Origin: Ulota crispa
Taxonomy: Eukaryota; Streptophyta; Bryopsida; Orthotrichales; Orthotrichaceae
Direction of reading: 5' to 3'
Assembly: GCA_963920765.1 (NCBI GenBank)
Contig: OY987247.1
Coordinates: forward strand, 7,536,471 to 7,600,470
DNA length: 64,000 bases
Under the pieces are notes generated by a model. It searched no databases. It had not been told where the DNA came from and worked only from the letters and a program-made list of their open reading frames with translations. The translations under genes were made by a program, and so were the position numbers. Shown one piece after another: positions 1 to 14,000 of the stretch. Positions within the stretch are counted from its first letter, which is position 1; every line of letters begins with the position of its first letter.

Positions 1-2
1 CA

Positions 3-185
3 CTTGACCCCCATAACATGCTAAAAAAATTTACTCATAAGAGGGTGGACAATTTGTCATTGGCGGGTATTGTACTTGAGGCTCATTTCCAAGAACCTTC
101 AACACTAGATAGTGAAGATTTCCAATGGACACCCTTGAACAAAATCTTGAATAGACAAATCAGGAGAATTCATCTTCAAGATTAA
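3..185 (+). pseudogene. Coding relic at left edge, homologous to the reverse-strand ORF at 36404-36631
   Basis: A frame open from the window edge reads LDPHNMLKKFTHKRVDNLSL and continues through EAHFQEPSTLDSEDFQWTPL before a TAA at 183-185. The reverse strand at 36404-36631 has a related peptide (VFEAHFQDLPTLENSRLQWT and following). The match continues past the stop: where this copy has stop codons, the other copy has glutamine or asparagine codons, so this copy is broken. The family is not recognised. The gene may extend to the left of the window. It could be part of a transposon-encoded protein, but nothing diagnostic is visible. Confidence 0.4.
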
Positions 186-1085
186 GCTCTTGATGCTGAA
201 ACTAGACTTCAATAAGAATCCAAACATAACAATAACCACTAAAAAATATGGAAGAAACTATGGGCATCCTTGAATAAAACTTAGAGGGGCGCAGTTTGAA
301 CCCCTTGGGTGTTGAGGGGTTAAATAAGAAGTTGCTAAGAACGTGCATCATTGTAAGTCACAAAAAAGCTCTTGACAAAAAAGTTCTTGAACTTCACAAG
401 GAAATGTCAAAGAGCAAACTTTTGGTTTCGAAAAATATATGATGATTATGATTCAAGACTTGAACTTTATACAATGGCGAGTATTTTGGGAACGAGAATT
501 TGTGCTAAATTTGGAAAGAAATAACATGAGCTTGTTGTACTGTACATTGCAAACTAAGAAAGCAACTTGAAAGGTGGTTTAGAGTTAATATCGTTAGAAT
601 AAACTTTTGAATACATGAGGTTTTTTATTATTATTTGAACGATGATATGGAATTTGAACCTAAGACTTAAGTTTTTTCTCAAAGTTTATACATTACAATG
701 AGGATTTGAAAACAATGATTCTTCCCAATTCCACTTGTGCACAAAGTTGGCTTCCACTTTCAAGTGATGGACAATATGATAAATTTGACGTCAAAAACTG
801 AAATAATGCATTAGCAGCCCTTCTACATTGTATCAATTTTGCTTTTTAATAAATTTTCAAAAAAATAAAACATCTCAAAACTTATTTCTTGCAAAATTTA
901 GGCAATTATTTGTAATATGCAATGATTTGAGCAACACGTGGGTGTTGTGGACAAAATTTTACCAAAACAATGAGTAACCATAAATTTTCCAAGCCTTCAG
1001 TAGTAAACATACTCATACAAACTTAAGTATAGCTTTCCGAAATCTCATTTTCATACAAAACAATCAAGTATTTCTATCTTATTAA
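186..1085. other. AT-rich intergenic, nothing recognised
   Basis: No open frame with codon-like composition, no RNA gene and no clear repeat was seen here, apart from the decayed continuation of the relic over the first 50 bases or so. Confidence 0.5.
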
Positions 1086-1464
1086 CCCCTGAACGTCCAT
1101 GAGGATGAAAATTGTCCTTTCAGTGCCTACAAAGCACCCAGAGGATGGAAAAACAAATTTTTTTCAAAAAAATTTATTCTGAAAGTGGTCAGGTGACGTG
1201 CTCAATCTTTGAATGTCAAAAATTGCTGCTTTGCATGCCCCCATATTTGTTTAAACTTCAATTTGTGAAGAGATGTGGATGTCTTTTGCTGCCCTTCTGC
1301 TGCCCTTCTTACAATTTTCGTGAGGGTACTAGTGACTTTTGCACTTTTGGGGAGAATATTGGCCTTTATGGGCACATGTCACACTGCTATAGAGGGATTG
1401 AATAGTGAATTCCCCATGGGCTGCGCCTTGGTTTAGGCATGGTCACCCGTGAGTCCTTTAAGGG
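1086..1464. mobile_element. TTAA-flanked MITE (piggyBac-like ends)
   Basis: The 379-bp segment begins CCCCTGAACGTCC and ends GAGTCCTTTAAGGG. It is flanked on both sides by TTAA (1082-1085 and 1465-1468). The termini are imperfect inverted repeats. Related ends occur at 36332-36975, 38977-39912, 45919-46159, 46665-46787 and 50855-51670. A TTAA target duplication with CCC/GGG ends is characteristic of piggyBac elements. No transposase is visible. The 97-codon frame inside it (1112-1405) looks fortuitous. Confidence 0.55.
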
Positions 1465-1589
1465 TTAACTAAAACAAATTTTCATATAAAAAATTGCTTT
1501 GAGATTGTTGAAACTTGAAAAGTGGTTTAAGTTCTTTTCACAATTATCAACACTTGATTGTTACATTTGAATGCAACTTTCAAATAAAT

Positions 1590-1732
1590 AGCAAATTGCG
1601 GTCCCCAACCTACAAGATTTCCTATGACCACCACGAGCACAAAATGGTGAAGGCCAACACTGCCAAAAGAGATGCCTCTTTGTTGGAGTCATATGTTCTA
1701 GGGCCTAGATAGTCAAATATGATGAACGCCAT
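1590..1732 (-). pseudogene. SHIPPO/ODF3-like pseudogene fragment
   Basis: Read on the minus strand from the ATG at 1732, the start MAFIIFDYLGPRTYDSNKEA closely matches the intact gene at 29705-29373. The frame then hits stop codons after about 36 residues (…ILCSWWS, stop). The PGPGAY core has decayed to LGPRTY. The sequence upstream of the start (1733-3440) is also shared with the intact locus, so this is a duplicated gene copy that lost its reading frame, not a chance match. Confidence 0.75.
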
Positions 1733-3440
1733 GGTGGATGCACTCTCCTCCTTGGGAATTTGAAATATGCAACACACTTATAGTGTTAGAATTAACTAAC
1801 TCCAAAGCCATTGATGCCAATCCAAAATTGTAAGCAAAACTTTAGGAAAAATGTTTCATGAGTTTTTCAAATTCAAAAACTTATAAATTCTAATTGGAGG
1901 GAGAAGCACATGAAGGTGCAATTTTAGTAACTTATGTCAGAAGAGAGCTCTTCAGCTCTATGAAAAAGGGGTAAAATAGATCACCATGTTTAGAAGATCA
2001 AATATTGGTACACTTTGAATTTTCCGTTTAGAATACATTGTTTGTTTTGGTTTATATATAAGGAAAAAGTGCAAACTTGTAAAAGTTAAAAGAGTTTTTC
2101 TTTGCCAAACAAGTTTTGATTGTATTGTTTTCATTTACATGGGCAATGATTTGTATGTGTCATTGGCAAGAAAACAAGACATGACAATGTGTAGTTGTTG
2201 TATTAGTGAATTTATCTTGTTATTTGTTTGCCAGCTAGCATGTACAAAAATTATACCAAATAGTGCATTTAGGTTGCCCCATAATAATTCTCATAGCTTA
2301 CTCTTCTATAGCTATAAAAATGATTTCCTTTACTAATTATTGCAATTTTTTTAAAGGGCCTTACATTGCTTACAACCACTACAAAGTTGCCAAAAAATAA
2401 ATTAACAACGTTCAAATTGTAAACCATGTGAAATACAAGCATGGTCAACATATAGTCTGGGGCAACCCAAATGCACTATTTGGTGTAGAGGTAAGACATA
2501 ATTAGGGTTCAATCAATGTGGTCAAGAGTGGTACACAACAACACCCCATTTTTTTCTTTTACAAATGTTAGTATCAAAGATCATGTGAAAATAATCACTT
2601 GTTGGAAGATGTAGAAAATCTCAGTGTTTTCCTTTGGTTGTGTAGCAACAAAGTTGAAGTGTCCAGTTGGCAACATGGCATTGTAAATGAATCATGTGTG
2701 AATGAAAAGTGTCCAAATTAAATAAGCATGTGATCATGGCTCTTATCAATAAGATTGTCTTGTTTATGTTAGATTTTTTTGGCAATTGAAAATGAAGTCT
2801 AGACTTTTGGAAACACATGTTTCCAACACTATTGAAGTAATTTACACTTGGTCATACATACCAATCATAGATGTGCCCAAATTTGAGTTATCCATGATTT
2901 TGACAATATGTAAGTTTTAGGCAAGATCTAGTTAGTAGTTGTGTTTGCAACAAAGTGACAAGTAGGTGAAGTTACCTTTAAGTGACATTGGAGGAGTCTC
3001 TATTTCCTCATTTGTCTTTACTCTTGGTACTATTCATCTTTCTAGAGTTCAACTTTGATCCTAAGTTGCTATCAAGCATTTGTATTCATTTTAATAAAAC
3101 TCCCATCTTTAAAAGGTTTTTTGGTTTCCAGTTCTCAATGTAAATTGCATGTCTACACATCCCAAAGGAGCATTTTCCATCACATATTTGAGAAGGAAGG
3201 AAACAATTCCAATTAGCAATGTTCAAAAGAAAAATGAAAAGCGTCAACTACAAAAAAATTATCAAATTAATGCACAATGTTGCATACAAACAAGGTCATG
3301 AAGTTGAAACCCTAAATTAGAGAGTGTTTATGGGTCTCCATTAGTGTGCAAGGAAGATTAGACATGGGCAAAAAGATGGTAGGTTGAAAAGGCACAAACA
3401 GGATCTCACACAAATCTGTGCAATTAGTGTAGGCATGATT
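1733..3440. repeat. Segmental duplication shared with 29706-31200
   Basis: Many stretches match in the same order and orientation. Examples are 1733-1775 with 29706-29750, AAAAAGTGCAAACTTGT at about 2065 with 29998, and the 'GGTTCAATCAATGTGGTCAAG' block at about 2508 with 30231. The 2820-3420 stretch matches 30540-31190. Both copies lie upstream of the SHIPPO start on the minus strand. Indels are frequent and reading frames are not conserved between copies, so the block looks non-coding (promoter, 5' UTR or intron). Confidence 0.75.
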
Positions 3441-5002
3441 AGTACATTAATGGGTGTTGATAGTTGAATGAACAAACAAATCCTTCATAGCTTTGTAGTT
3501 TGTATAATGCAGTAAAAGAAGACAATTGAATAGAATATTTGACACTAAAAGAAAAATTTGAAAACCTTTTACATCTACTTTCAATCATGCTATGAGAGAA
3601 AAGTCTAGGTTGTCTTCATTGTTATCATTTAACTATTTCCTAATTAGTTCAATATCAAATTAGAATATTATTCATCCTCCCCAAAATCTTGTCCTTGCTA
3701 TCGTTATTGTAATTTTAAATAAATATTGCATCTCAAATAGAGTTCAACTAGTGTTTTTCAAAAATTAGATTCTACTCTAATAAAAATTAGTACTCAATTG
3801 CTTTTCCGTAAGCCCTTTGGCCAAGCAATTTACATTTCAGATGATTTGGTTTTTAAGAAGCTTCAAAAGCTTACGACCCTAATTTTTCTCCAACCCTAAT
3901 TGCAATTCATTGTTTATTGTTCTCTGGAAGAAATTCTACACAATTCCTTTTGATTTCTCCTCCATATTCTGATTATAGCATTGACTTATTGTATGTAAAA
4001 GCACATAAACTATAAAAGATGCACTAAAAATTATTTCTTTAACCTGGGTATTCAACTCTTTTGTTGAATTGTTGTATTGAAAAAAATATGTTCCATTTTA
4101 GAGATATTGTTGCTTTTAGAAGAAGGAATTTATCTTTGGCAATCCAAACTTACAAATATAAAATCTATTTACTTACTTAGGCAAGAAAATATGTTGTGCA
4201 ATTTCAAAAGTAATAATATTGGATCCTTTATATTATTAAAAAAATTCATTTAGTTTAAAACTTATTGTACAAATTAATGATTTCGAAAACTTTGCTGACT
4301 TGGTGATAACATGTCTAAGCAATGAAAACAATGTCTTGGAATATAAAAATAACTTGCAAGGACATCTTTGTGGAAGTGAGTTGTAATTCAAACAAATTCA
4401 AGATTGTGCTATTTTTTTAAAATCACAAGCTATGACTACATTTTTTAAAAAATCATGTTTTGTTATGTGAGCATATTAGAATTCCAACATTTATTATTAA
4501 CACACGCATTACTAATAAAGAATGCATCAAAATATTAATATAGGTATATTTGTAACCCTAAAGAAATAAAAACAAAATATAATCCATTACATGTGTTTGT
4601 ATAATAGGTTTTTATTTGTTTGCGATCAATATATAGCAAAGAGATTGTCAACAATATCAATTGTCCTTTCAAAAATCTAGAAAGTATGCGTGATTTGATC
4701 AAATGCTAAAGTGTATTTTTGGATTATAAAAAAACATGACATGAAGTTTATGCCGCTTTTTAGAAAAGAAGCACACCTCAAAACATGCTTTAACAACTAA
4801 GGATTTTTAAAAAAATGAAATGTTATGTTATCTATTGATAACTAGAACTCATAAAGAACAAATGTTCATATGCAAGATTCTAAATGAAGAGTTTCCAAAA
4901 AAGCAAAGGTTTTTTAGATAAAGCTTGATTGGAGTATAGTAAATTTAATGAATGTAAACATGTAAACAATTTGAAGCTTGCAAGGTAGTAGGAATAAAGA
5001 AA
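3441..5002. other. AT-rich intergenic upstream of the large kinase gene
   Basis: Very AT-rich, with scattered homopolymer tracts. No coding frame is visible. It should contain the promoter and 5' leader of the gene starting at 5003, and possibly upstream exons, but no site could be singled out. Confidence 0.4.
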
Positions 5003-8000
5003 ATGGAGACTAATAATGAACCATCTCTTCTACCTGCCATGCTTGCATTTGGGAGTGAAAAAACTTCACCATATAGCTTTGCAAGTAACCTTGCAGAAGG
5101 ATTTGTCATTGCAAAAAAAGGTTTATCAAAGAAAAGGTTCTTAAAACAGCATCTTCAAGGATCTTTAGAAGGCTCTTTTGAAAATGATTTGTCAAGTACA
5201 ATAAGTATTTTGGTTGGTACAAAAGATGCAATTCATAATTGGCTTCGCATGTCTGGTCATGCAAGATGTGCTTTATGGATTGAACATTCTTCTTTGGAAG
5301 GTGTTCATGAAAGAGATTATTCATATGCAAAACTTGAATTAGTTTACAGACAACGAGATTATCAAGTTTGTCATGTAGAAGTGTTGCAAGGATGTAAACT
5401 CATTTTATCACTTGCAAAACAATCAAAACTCAAACAAAGTAGAACAAAAGAAATTAGCAAAGACTATTATGAATATGCTTGGAATGCATTACAACAACAT
5501 GAATTTAATCAAATGGATTGTGGAAATGAAAGTAACGGCTTGGATTGCAAGAAAGGAACAGCAACAATGCGATGGTATATTCTAATGAAAGTTCCTGCAT
5601 TCAAAAAATTAAAAAACATGTTATCTCTTGGTGGTGCTCTTTGGGAATTTCGCCGCTTACTCTTACAAGTAAAGATTTTAACAAGATATATGATATAGAT
5701 TTTAAGTATGTAACATGGTCATGAACATCAACTTTTTATATTTTACATGAAACTTTAATATCATACACCTCTTCTAAAAAATAACCTCTTGCCATATTCT
5801 CTATGCCTTACTTTATTTTTGTAAACTTTTGTAATATATAGATTTTAGTGATAAGTAGAATAATTGCTTAGTTCCAAATTCAAATATTACAGGTAATAAG
5901 TCTTCCCGAGTTTGTTGACATTAATTTTCAAAGTATAAATCTACAAGAAAGACTCACTCATCATCCATATGCAGTATTTTTGAATGGACGTGATGCAATT
6001 ATGATGCGTACAACATCAAAAGGAATTTTTATTTGGAAGATTGTAAGATTCGATTTTAATCAAGGAATAGTAGCACTTGCTGGAGGAGAGACCTTCAAGG
6101 AGTTTATGTATTGTGTTCAAAATGATGTTGCTCAAAAACCATCAACCCAAAAACTTGAAAATCATCAACAAATTCCATGTGATAAAGAAACTCATCAAAA
6201 TCCAATTGAGTACAAGAATTTCAAATGTTGTTCTTTAGATTGGGCTGTATGGCGTGGAGTATATCGGGCAGGACCTATGGAGACAATACTCACTTCTGCT
6301 TTTGCTAGTGAAGATGATTGCATGGTACTAAAATCTCTAACAACATTTTTTTCAACTTGGAAAGATATGGAACTGTGTCGATGTTGTGTATCATGTGATC
6401 TTGGCACTGCATTTCGAGAATGTAGAAGTATTGGAAATCAAAGTTTTGCTTGGAAGCTTTCATCAAAAGAGCAATGTGCAACTTCACATTTGCGCAATGT
6501 AAAGCAAGAGGTCCGTCGGCAAGGTTTGCGCACTTTGTTAAATATGTTACTTGATGAAGTAAGGGATTTAAATATTTGTGGCTTACAAAGAACTACACCA
6601 AATATTACTAGAAAGTCAATAAGATCTACCCCAATAAGTTCAAGGTCAAGTTATGATGTGGAAAATAAGATGCTACATTCTCATCACCTTGTAAATTCTA
6701 GAAAAGAAGATTATTTAGAAGAAAAAGAAAATGTGAGCTTATTGTCAGGGTTGATGGCAGTTATGGATCGACCTCTAAAAAAACCTAATCTAAAAACAAC
6801 AAAAAAACTTTTTGGTAGTGAAACTCAAAGGGCTTTGCAAGTAGCAGAGATAAAGTGGAAGTGTTTTGAAGAAATGAAATCAGACAGGTCAAGTTCTATT
6901 GGTGAAAAAACTTATAATAAGATATGCCCCACTCTTAAATGGCAACAAGTACTTGAATGGGTAGACAATGGACTTCTTGAAGTTTTATTAAATGAAGGCA
7001 TGAACTCCATGTTAGAAGAAGGAAGATTTGGTTTTATTATTCTAGAAGATGTAGCTGATGCTTGTTTACAAGTAGTAAGCTTTTTGCCCAATGAAGGAAG
7101 TTATCGCATTGCAATTTATTTAATTTCAAAATTGCTAAAGTTGATTGAGGTTTTTAGATCATTGAAGATTTCACAGAATACAAGGACACTAAATGAATCA
7201 CTAACTCAACAAAATATAGAAAAGCTTAAGATGTCTTTTGAAGAAATGATATGTTTTTGTAGACTACTTGTTCTTTTGATAAATTCTTCTGTAGCAATAG
7301 CTTCAAGCCTTGCAAATATGGATGGATTGTTTCTCATCCTTAATTTTTATTCTATAATTTTAAAAGAATTTCCTATAAACATGAATAATTTGGATGTACC
7401 AAAATATGAAATATTTAATGAAACTCTACCCGGTGAGATTTTTGGACTTGAAAGAATTTCTTCAAAGGTGTTAAAATCTCATGCACTAAACAATGTAAAA
7501 TCACAATGGCTTCAAAAAAAAGAAGAGATTGTTTTAAAAGGAAGATTTCCTTTACAAGAAGAATTATCCAAAGATTGTTTCAAAGTTTCAAATGAATCTA
7601 TGGATACCAATGTTCCATTTAATTCTTTAGAGAAAGATGCTTTCAACATTTCAAAAAATAAAATTCCAATAGTTATTTGTAAAAATGCTGAGATTGAATC
7701 TCATAAATGTCCTCAAATATTGACTTCAATAATTAATGTTGTTTGGGAAACAAAACTTCATTTATTGCAATCTTTTGTCATTTTGTTTGAATCTCAAAGC
7801 TTAGTCCTCAACAAATGCAAAGCTAAAATGAAAGAAAAACTCTCTATAGATGCTACGAGCTTAGAACTTTTATTTTGGTTACTTTCAGATCTAATTGGAG
7901 CACATTCAAATGCACATCTTCTTTATATTAGTCACAAGTTGAATAAACTAATATTCAAAATCATGTTTTTACTTGAAAGAGATTTAGAAGATAGTTCTTT

Positions 8001-11000
8001 GCACATCCAATGTCCTTTTGAAAATAAATTTAATTTTCAGTATGCAGAAGGACCTTGGTGGAGTGGGCTTGGACCACCTCCAATTCTAATTCCCAAAGTA
8101 AGGTTATTAGGTTTGATGTTGGTGGAATTAAAGGAAAGAATGGACCACATTCTTAGTTATCTCATGATTACTTTACCTGGGCATGTTGTAAGAGATGGTG
8201 AAAAACTTGCCAATTACAAAAAGATGACAGAAAATAATGCTACAACATATATCTATTCTTTGTGGAGTAATTTATCTTATTTGTTAATGGTTTTGTCAGA
8301 TTATATAAGTTATTGGCCTACAAAAGAGCCCAAATCTCAACATGTTTTACAATGTTGTGGTGGACAACTATGCCAAACTTTAAATCTTCTTGCAAATTTA
8401 GGTCCAATTGCTAGTTGGGCTCCAGCTCAAATACTTACCATGCAAAGTTTAATGAAATTGCTAAGCTTGTGTATAGAAGATTCAATAGCTATAGGTGCTA
8501 AAGAAAATTGGAGTGAGTGTGAAAAATTCCTATGGGAGATGTTAATTGACACTTGGGCTCATTGGAATTGCATCCAATCATATATTAATTGGATGACATT
8601 AGAAGTTTGTCAAAGTTGTTTAATGTGTCATATTAATGATTTTCAAAAAACTTTATTCCAACCAATTTATTTGTATTACCTTGCACTTGAAGAACAACTT
8701 GGCATAAGAGGAACCTTCAAAGATCCTTTTCAAAATTTTCAACACTCAAAGCTCATGCCAATTAAAACAATTATGTTTTTGCGTTTAGTGGTTCTCTTGG
8801 CTCAACAAAAAATCTACATTCATGATAACAACCTTCAAGATGAAAGCTCATATTTGTGTTTTTGCAATAATGCTTTGTGGTTTCTTCATGAAATCATGAA
8901 TCCCGTGCATGGGCTTATAATGATGATCATCAAAAAAAGGCCTCTAAGAACATGTATGGATTGTAAAATAGAAACTGCCAATCCTAAAATCATATCAGAG
9001 ATTTCTTTTTGTGTTGAAAAGTATAGCTTGCTTCTCCTTGCTCAAATTTTTGGTTTCAAGTTTTTCCCTTCAAATGTTCAAATACAAAAAACTCATAGCA
9101 AAAATTGCACAAATGTATATTTGTCTAAGAAATATCTCAATCCTTTTCTTCACACATTGTACTCTAATTTTAAAAGTTTATATCCTAGAGTGATTCAACA
9201 AACCGGATTAAATTCATTGTGCACATTGCAAGAAGCTTATTCTTGGGAAGTTGAAAACAATTGCCCATTAACTAATCAAAGTTGTTTAGAAAATATTGTG
9301 CATAATGACAAGAATGTGGGTTCAGCAATTGATGAAATATTAAATCTATGTTACTTGCATGTTCAAGTGTTACATACTATAGCAAAGAGTTTTAGCAAAA
9401 ACAGCAATCAAATATTTAAAGATTTGTATATTATGGATTTTCTTATTCAAGAAATTTCTCTTGAATATGAATTCTCTCAAACTGTTGACTCCAAATTTGA
9501 TTCCAAAGACAAAATGGTTACAAATTCAATTTATTCTAGCATCCAAAAACTTTCTTCAAGGAACAACCTAAATAAATTAAACATTATAGACGGCTCAAAT
9601 TCTCTTGGAGCTTATTGCACGCTTTCAAGTATAGCTCAAGAGTATGACACTAAAAAATCAATTTCAATTTGTCAAGATTATAAGCCACAAAGTGAATTAG
9701 AAAAATGTAGTGCAAGTGATGAGATTTCATTGGCTTCATTTAAACAATGCAATGGGGATTTCATGAAAAACAATAAAATGCCAAATTATTCAAGGCAAAT
9801 TAAAAAAAAAATCAATATTGAACCAAAAAACATGAACTTAAATGATGATTGTACCATTATTAAACAATTTCCTATGCGGCTCTCTTATAATCCTATTTAC
9901 GGGACTGTAAATTTTGGATCTAAAGTTGAAAAAAATGATTTGAAAAGTTTTTGGGGCATTGAATATAGCAAAAAAGAATTTGTATATAGTGGTAGGTTTT
10001 TTGATTTAAATGAAGAAGTAGAACGTGAGCTTGCAATAGAGGAAGAAAATGAATTGAGTGAAGGATGTAAACAAGCATCAATTGAAGAAAATGACTTTCC
10101 AAGTATTGAAAAAGAAGTGCAAACAAAAAATAATAAAGAGCTTTCTCTTTCACCAACATCTACCAAATCCACATCATGTGGTAGTATAAATAAGGATCTC
10201 TTGTCCACATTAAATACTCGTCCTTGTATACCGAAACTCAATTTTACAAGTGCTCTTCAAAAAGCCCAATCCCATTTGGCTAGTGGTTCTGATAGTGAAA
10301 TAATGCAATCCGAACATGAAGAACAAATTTTTAGCAATGAAGATGTTAATATTGAATGTAAATCTTCACCTCTATATGTGTCGTACAAGAATGAACGATT
10401 GAAGCGATCCATTTACCACAATTCAAACTTACATGTACTCTTATTAGAGCTTATCATATGTCTTATGCTTGATCCACAGTACGTGTTCATTCTTAGTTAT
10501 TAAATAACTTCAAGTTATTTTCTATTTTGTTAGTATTTTTTATTGAAATTGATGTTTACAAAGGTGATGATTTTTTGTTTAGGGGTGCATTGGAAGTATG
10601 TTATTGTGATCGTTTTCCCATGGAGCATCAAAAAATCAATGCACCATTTTATCTTTTTTATCGTATCCTTTATCATATAATTAAAGAAGAAATTGTAATT
10701 TTAAAATATTGTGTAATTTCCTACAAAAGAGATCTCCTTGATATTAATGAATAGACATCAATCATGCAAACAATGAACATATTATACCAATTTTGGCAAA
10801 ATGCTTGGACGGGTTTCATCCATCTGCATATAGGATTTTAAAATTAACATGGCAAGCATTATTTGATCCATCATTGTATACAAATCGGACCCGAATTGCT
10901 CAAGGTGCTTTATCTCAGGTGTTGTACAATTCTATGCATAGTCAAGATTTGTTTTGTAACCAAAGAACATTCTTTCTAAAACACAAAAATTAATCATAAA

Positions 11001-14000
11001 AGTAAATACCCATATTTGTATGAAAAATTTGTTAATAGTCATTAAGGATATTGAAAATCCGTAAGTAGTTCATCAATTGTTTTTGATGGTGGTTGAAATG
11101 TTTAATAAATTTGAACCACAAAAATCTCTATAGTTTAAAGTTTACTCATAATCCAGATAGTTACTTCCACTAGTGGAAAACTTTATTGAAGTCAACATAA
11201 ACTACATGATGTTTTCTTGCTTCTAAACCAAAATTTTTGCGTTAGAAGCAAGAAAACGTCATGTAATTTATGTTAACTTCAACAAAATTTTCTACTAGTG
11301 TTCAATTTAATTTTGAACAACAAGCATAAAAATTTATTTTTATTTAAAAAAAATCAAAGTTTTGGTCTAAATCTGAAAAAACTAAAATAAAATCTGCTTT
11401 AGTAAACTCATAAAGAAGTTAGGTCAAATATGCCTCCAATAAATGGAATATGACAATTTGTAGTGCTTGTGTACTTTTCTAGCACGAGAAAATGTAAAAC
11501 ATAACAACTGAAATTTAGACACGTTTGAGTTCATTAATTTATTTTTATTTTCGACTTTAAAGGGTTGCATGGTGTATTTTTTAAGATGCATACATTATTA
11601 TTTTAAAATTTTACTTAATATTTGACTCTTCAAAAGTAACAATACCTATTGTTTCAGAAAAGACAAATTGAAAAGTGAGTGCATTATGAAATAACAGAAT
11701 CAAAATCATTTTTTTAGATATTCAATCAATAAAAAGAATCAAGAATCCAAACTTGATTTCCTTTAAAACCGTTTATTATAATTTCAAGTTAATTAAAGTA
11801 TCTTGTAACAAAAAAGAGTAACTACATATGTTTATTTTGGCAACTAGAAATGTACAAAGTAGTTGGCTATAATTCTTTATGTTTAAAACCAATGAAGTAT
11901 AATACTATCATCTATTATATGAAACCATCAAGTTAATACAAACAACTCAAAAATTTGTTTCAAACATATTATTTCTTCCTTGTATCATAGTCAATAAATA
12001 TGTCTTGTATAAAAATAAAAAAACAAAAGTAAGAATTTCAAATGAAATTCATTAGCATGGCTTTTAAAATTAGGTGTATATTGCAACTAAAAAAATAGTC
12101 AAAGATGGTGTTAGCAACGACGAGATGGTTGTGTTGAAGGTGAACTCTATTTCCAATTCAAGATATCATAGCTTTAGGTCAGATTCAACACTTTGCCACT
12201 ACCAAATCATTTCTTGGATTTCACATGATTTTTTAATTTGAAATTTAAGTATATCATTAAGTTTGTAATACATGTAATAAAATCAAAATTCCAATTTTAT
12301 TTTGTAGTTTTTATGAGTTTTTCTTAAAAGCATTTGATGGCTCTAAGTTCATGTTGTACTATGTTGAATTTCATCATAAAATTGTAGGGAGAAACCAAAA
12401 ATTTGTATCTCTCAACAATGTCTAAGTTTTGGTTATAAAGCTTCTTGTTTAATAAACAATCACTAAATCATTCTTTTGATTTTTAGAAAACAACACATCT
12501 TTCTCAATTTGTCATGTCTAAAAGAATCATACTTTGAGACTTTTTGTTTGAAAGCCATTACCAATATTTTCATGAAATGTGTATTTTACAACACGTAAAC
12601 ATTGTTTGATCAAAATCCTTTGCAATTTTGGTTGCCTTATACTTGTGAACCCTAACTACCTCCCTTGAGTAGATAAAATATGCGATTGAATGTAACCAAA
12701 ATTGTAAAGTGATGTCACATTGCGTGAGGTCCCTCCACGACACATGATAATAATTTTTTCAAGCAATGTTTACGCAAACTAAGAGCTTCATGCATAGGCA
12801 ATCTCACATTTGTGCCACTGGTTACTTGAGCTTTGCCCTTGTTCCCAATGGCCTAAACATGAGAGTGTCCTTACATGAGGCACTTATCCTACACATCTTT
12901 CATAAAACATAATGAAATTATTATCTGTCAAAATGATTTTGGAATTTCATTATTCTTGAAGGGCATTTAGGGATGAAAGTTAGATTTTATTAGATTTTAT
13001 TTTAGGAAAATATCAAAAATGCCCCTCAGTTCTTTCAAAATATCAAATATACCCCTATATTATTCAAAATATAAAAAATACCCCGGATTTTTGTGTCAAA
13101 ATATCAATTATGTCCCTAGTTATCTTTGAAAACATCTCATAGCCTTAGTTTTCTTATGCCTCTTTGTTAAATTTTTTGGAAGTCACATTTGCACCAAAAA
13201 CATTGACAAAAGAAAAATGTGTTGTTCAAGTCAATGCAATGGCTTTGGCCACAATAAACTTAAATGCAAAAACCCTAATTATAAAACATGAAGAACTTGC
13301 CTCCAAGATTTACATTACATTTGACTTGCATCTTTTTTTAAAATTTTCATTATCATTGCAATATTTACAAAAATTTGTACAAGATTAGATATTTGAAAAG
13401 ATAAGTAGGGATATAATTGATCTTTTGACACAAAAACCAAAGATATTTTTGATATTTCGAATAATACAAGGTATCTTTGATATTTTGAAAGAATTGAGGG
13501 GCATTTTCGATGTTTTCCCGAGATTTTATTTTACTTGGTTAAAAAATAGCTCATAAGCCCATTGAGCGAGAGAGTCGAGGATGACATGATACGAGTATGG
13601 GGGGTGACGATCGGGGGGACGGAGCAGGTGGTGGCGTTGCCGAAGGGCCCACTGGAGCCGTGCAGCTTCTTCGACGTGTTCTCGGAGGTGCAGATTCTGG
13701 AGAGGTTTCGCGGCGATGCGCGCGTTTGCCAGATCCTCGATTACGGCGTTGATCGCGATGCTTTCGTGCTCGTGCTCAAGCACTACAAGTGCAGCTTGCG
13801 AGCCTGGCGCCACCGTCACTCGCAGCGCACCTCCCTCGTGCCTCTTTGCGACCGCCTGCCTCTTTATCTCCATGTCTATGCCGCTGTGCTGCAAGCTGTA
13901 AGTCTGCCCTTTCTCGAACCTCCACGTTTGTAGTTCCTGTTATGATCTCGGGCAAAATGAGTCACAAGCCAGATTTCTTTGCCTCTTCTTGCCGAATGTA

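Noticed and set aside
10711..10754. A 44-base intron joining 10710 to 10755 in the kinase gene
   Set aside because: Too short for a plant intron; the donor at 10663 gives a 92-base intron, keeps phase, and restores a sensible PFYLFYHINHANNE sequence.
5003..10918. Assignment of the N-terminal region to MED12 or to a gamma-tubulin complex protein
   Set aside because: Characteristic motifs of those families could not be found in the translation; the similarity was only in general helical character.
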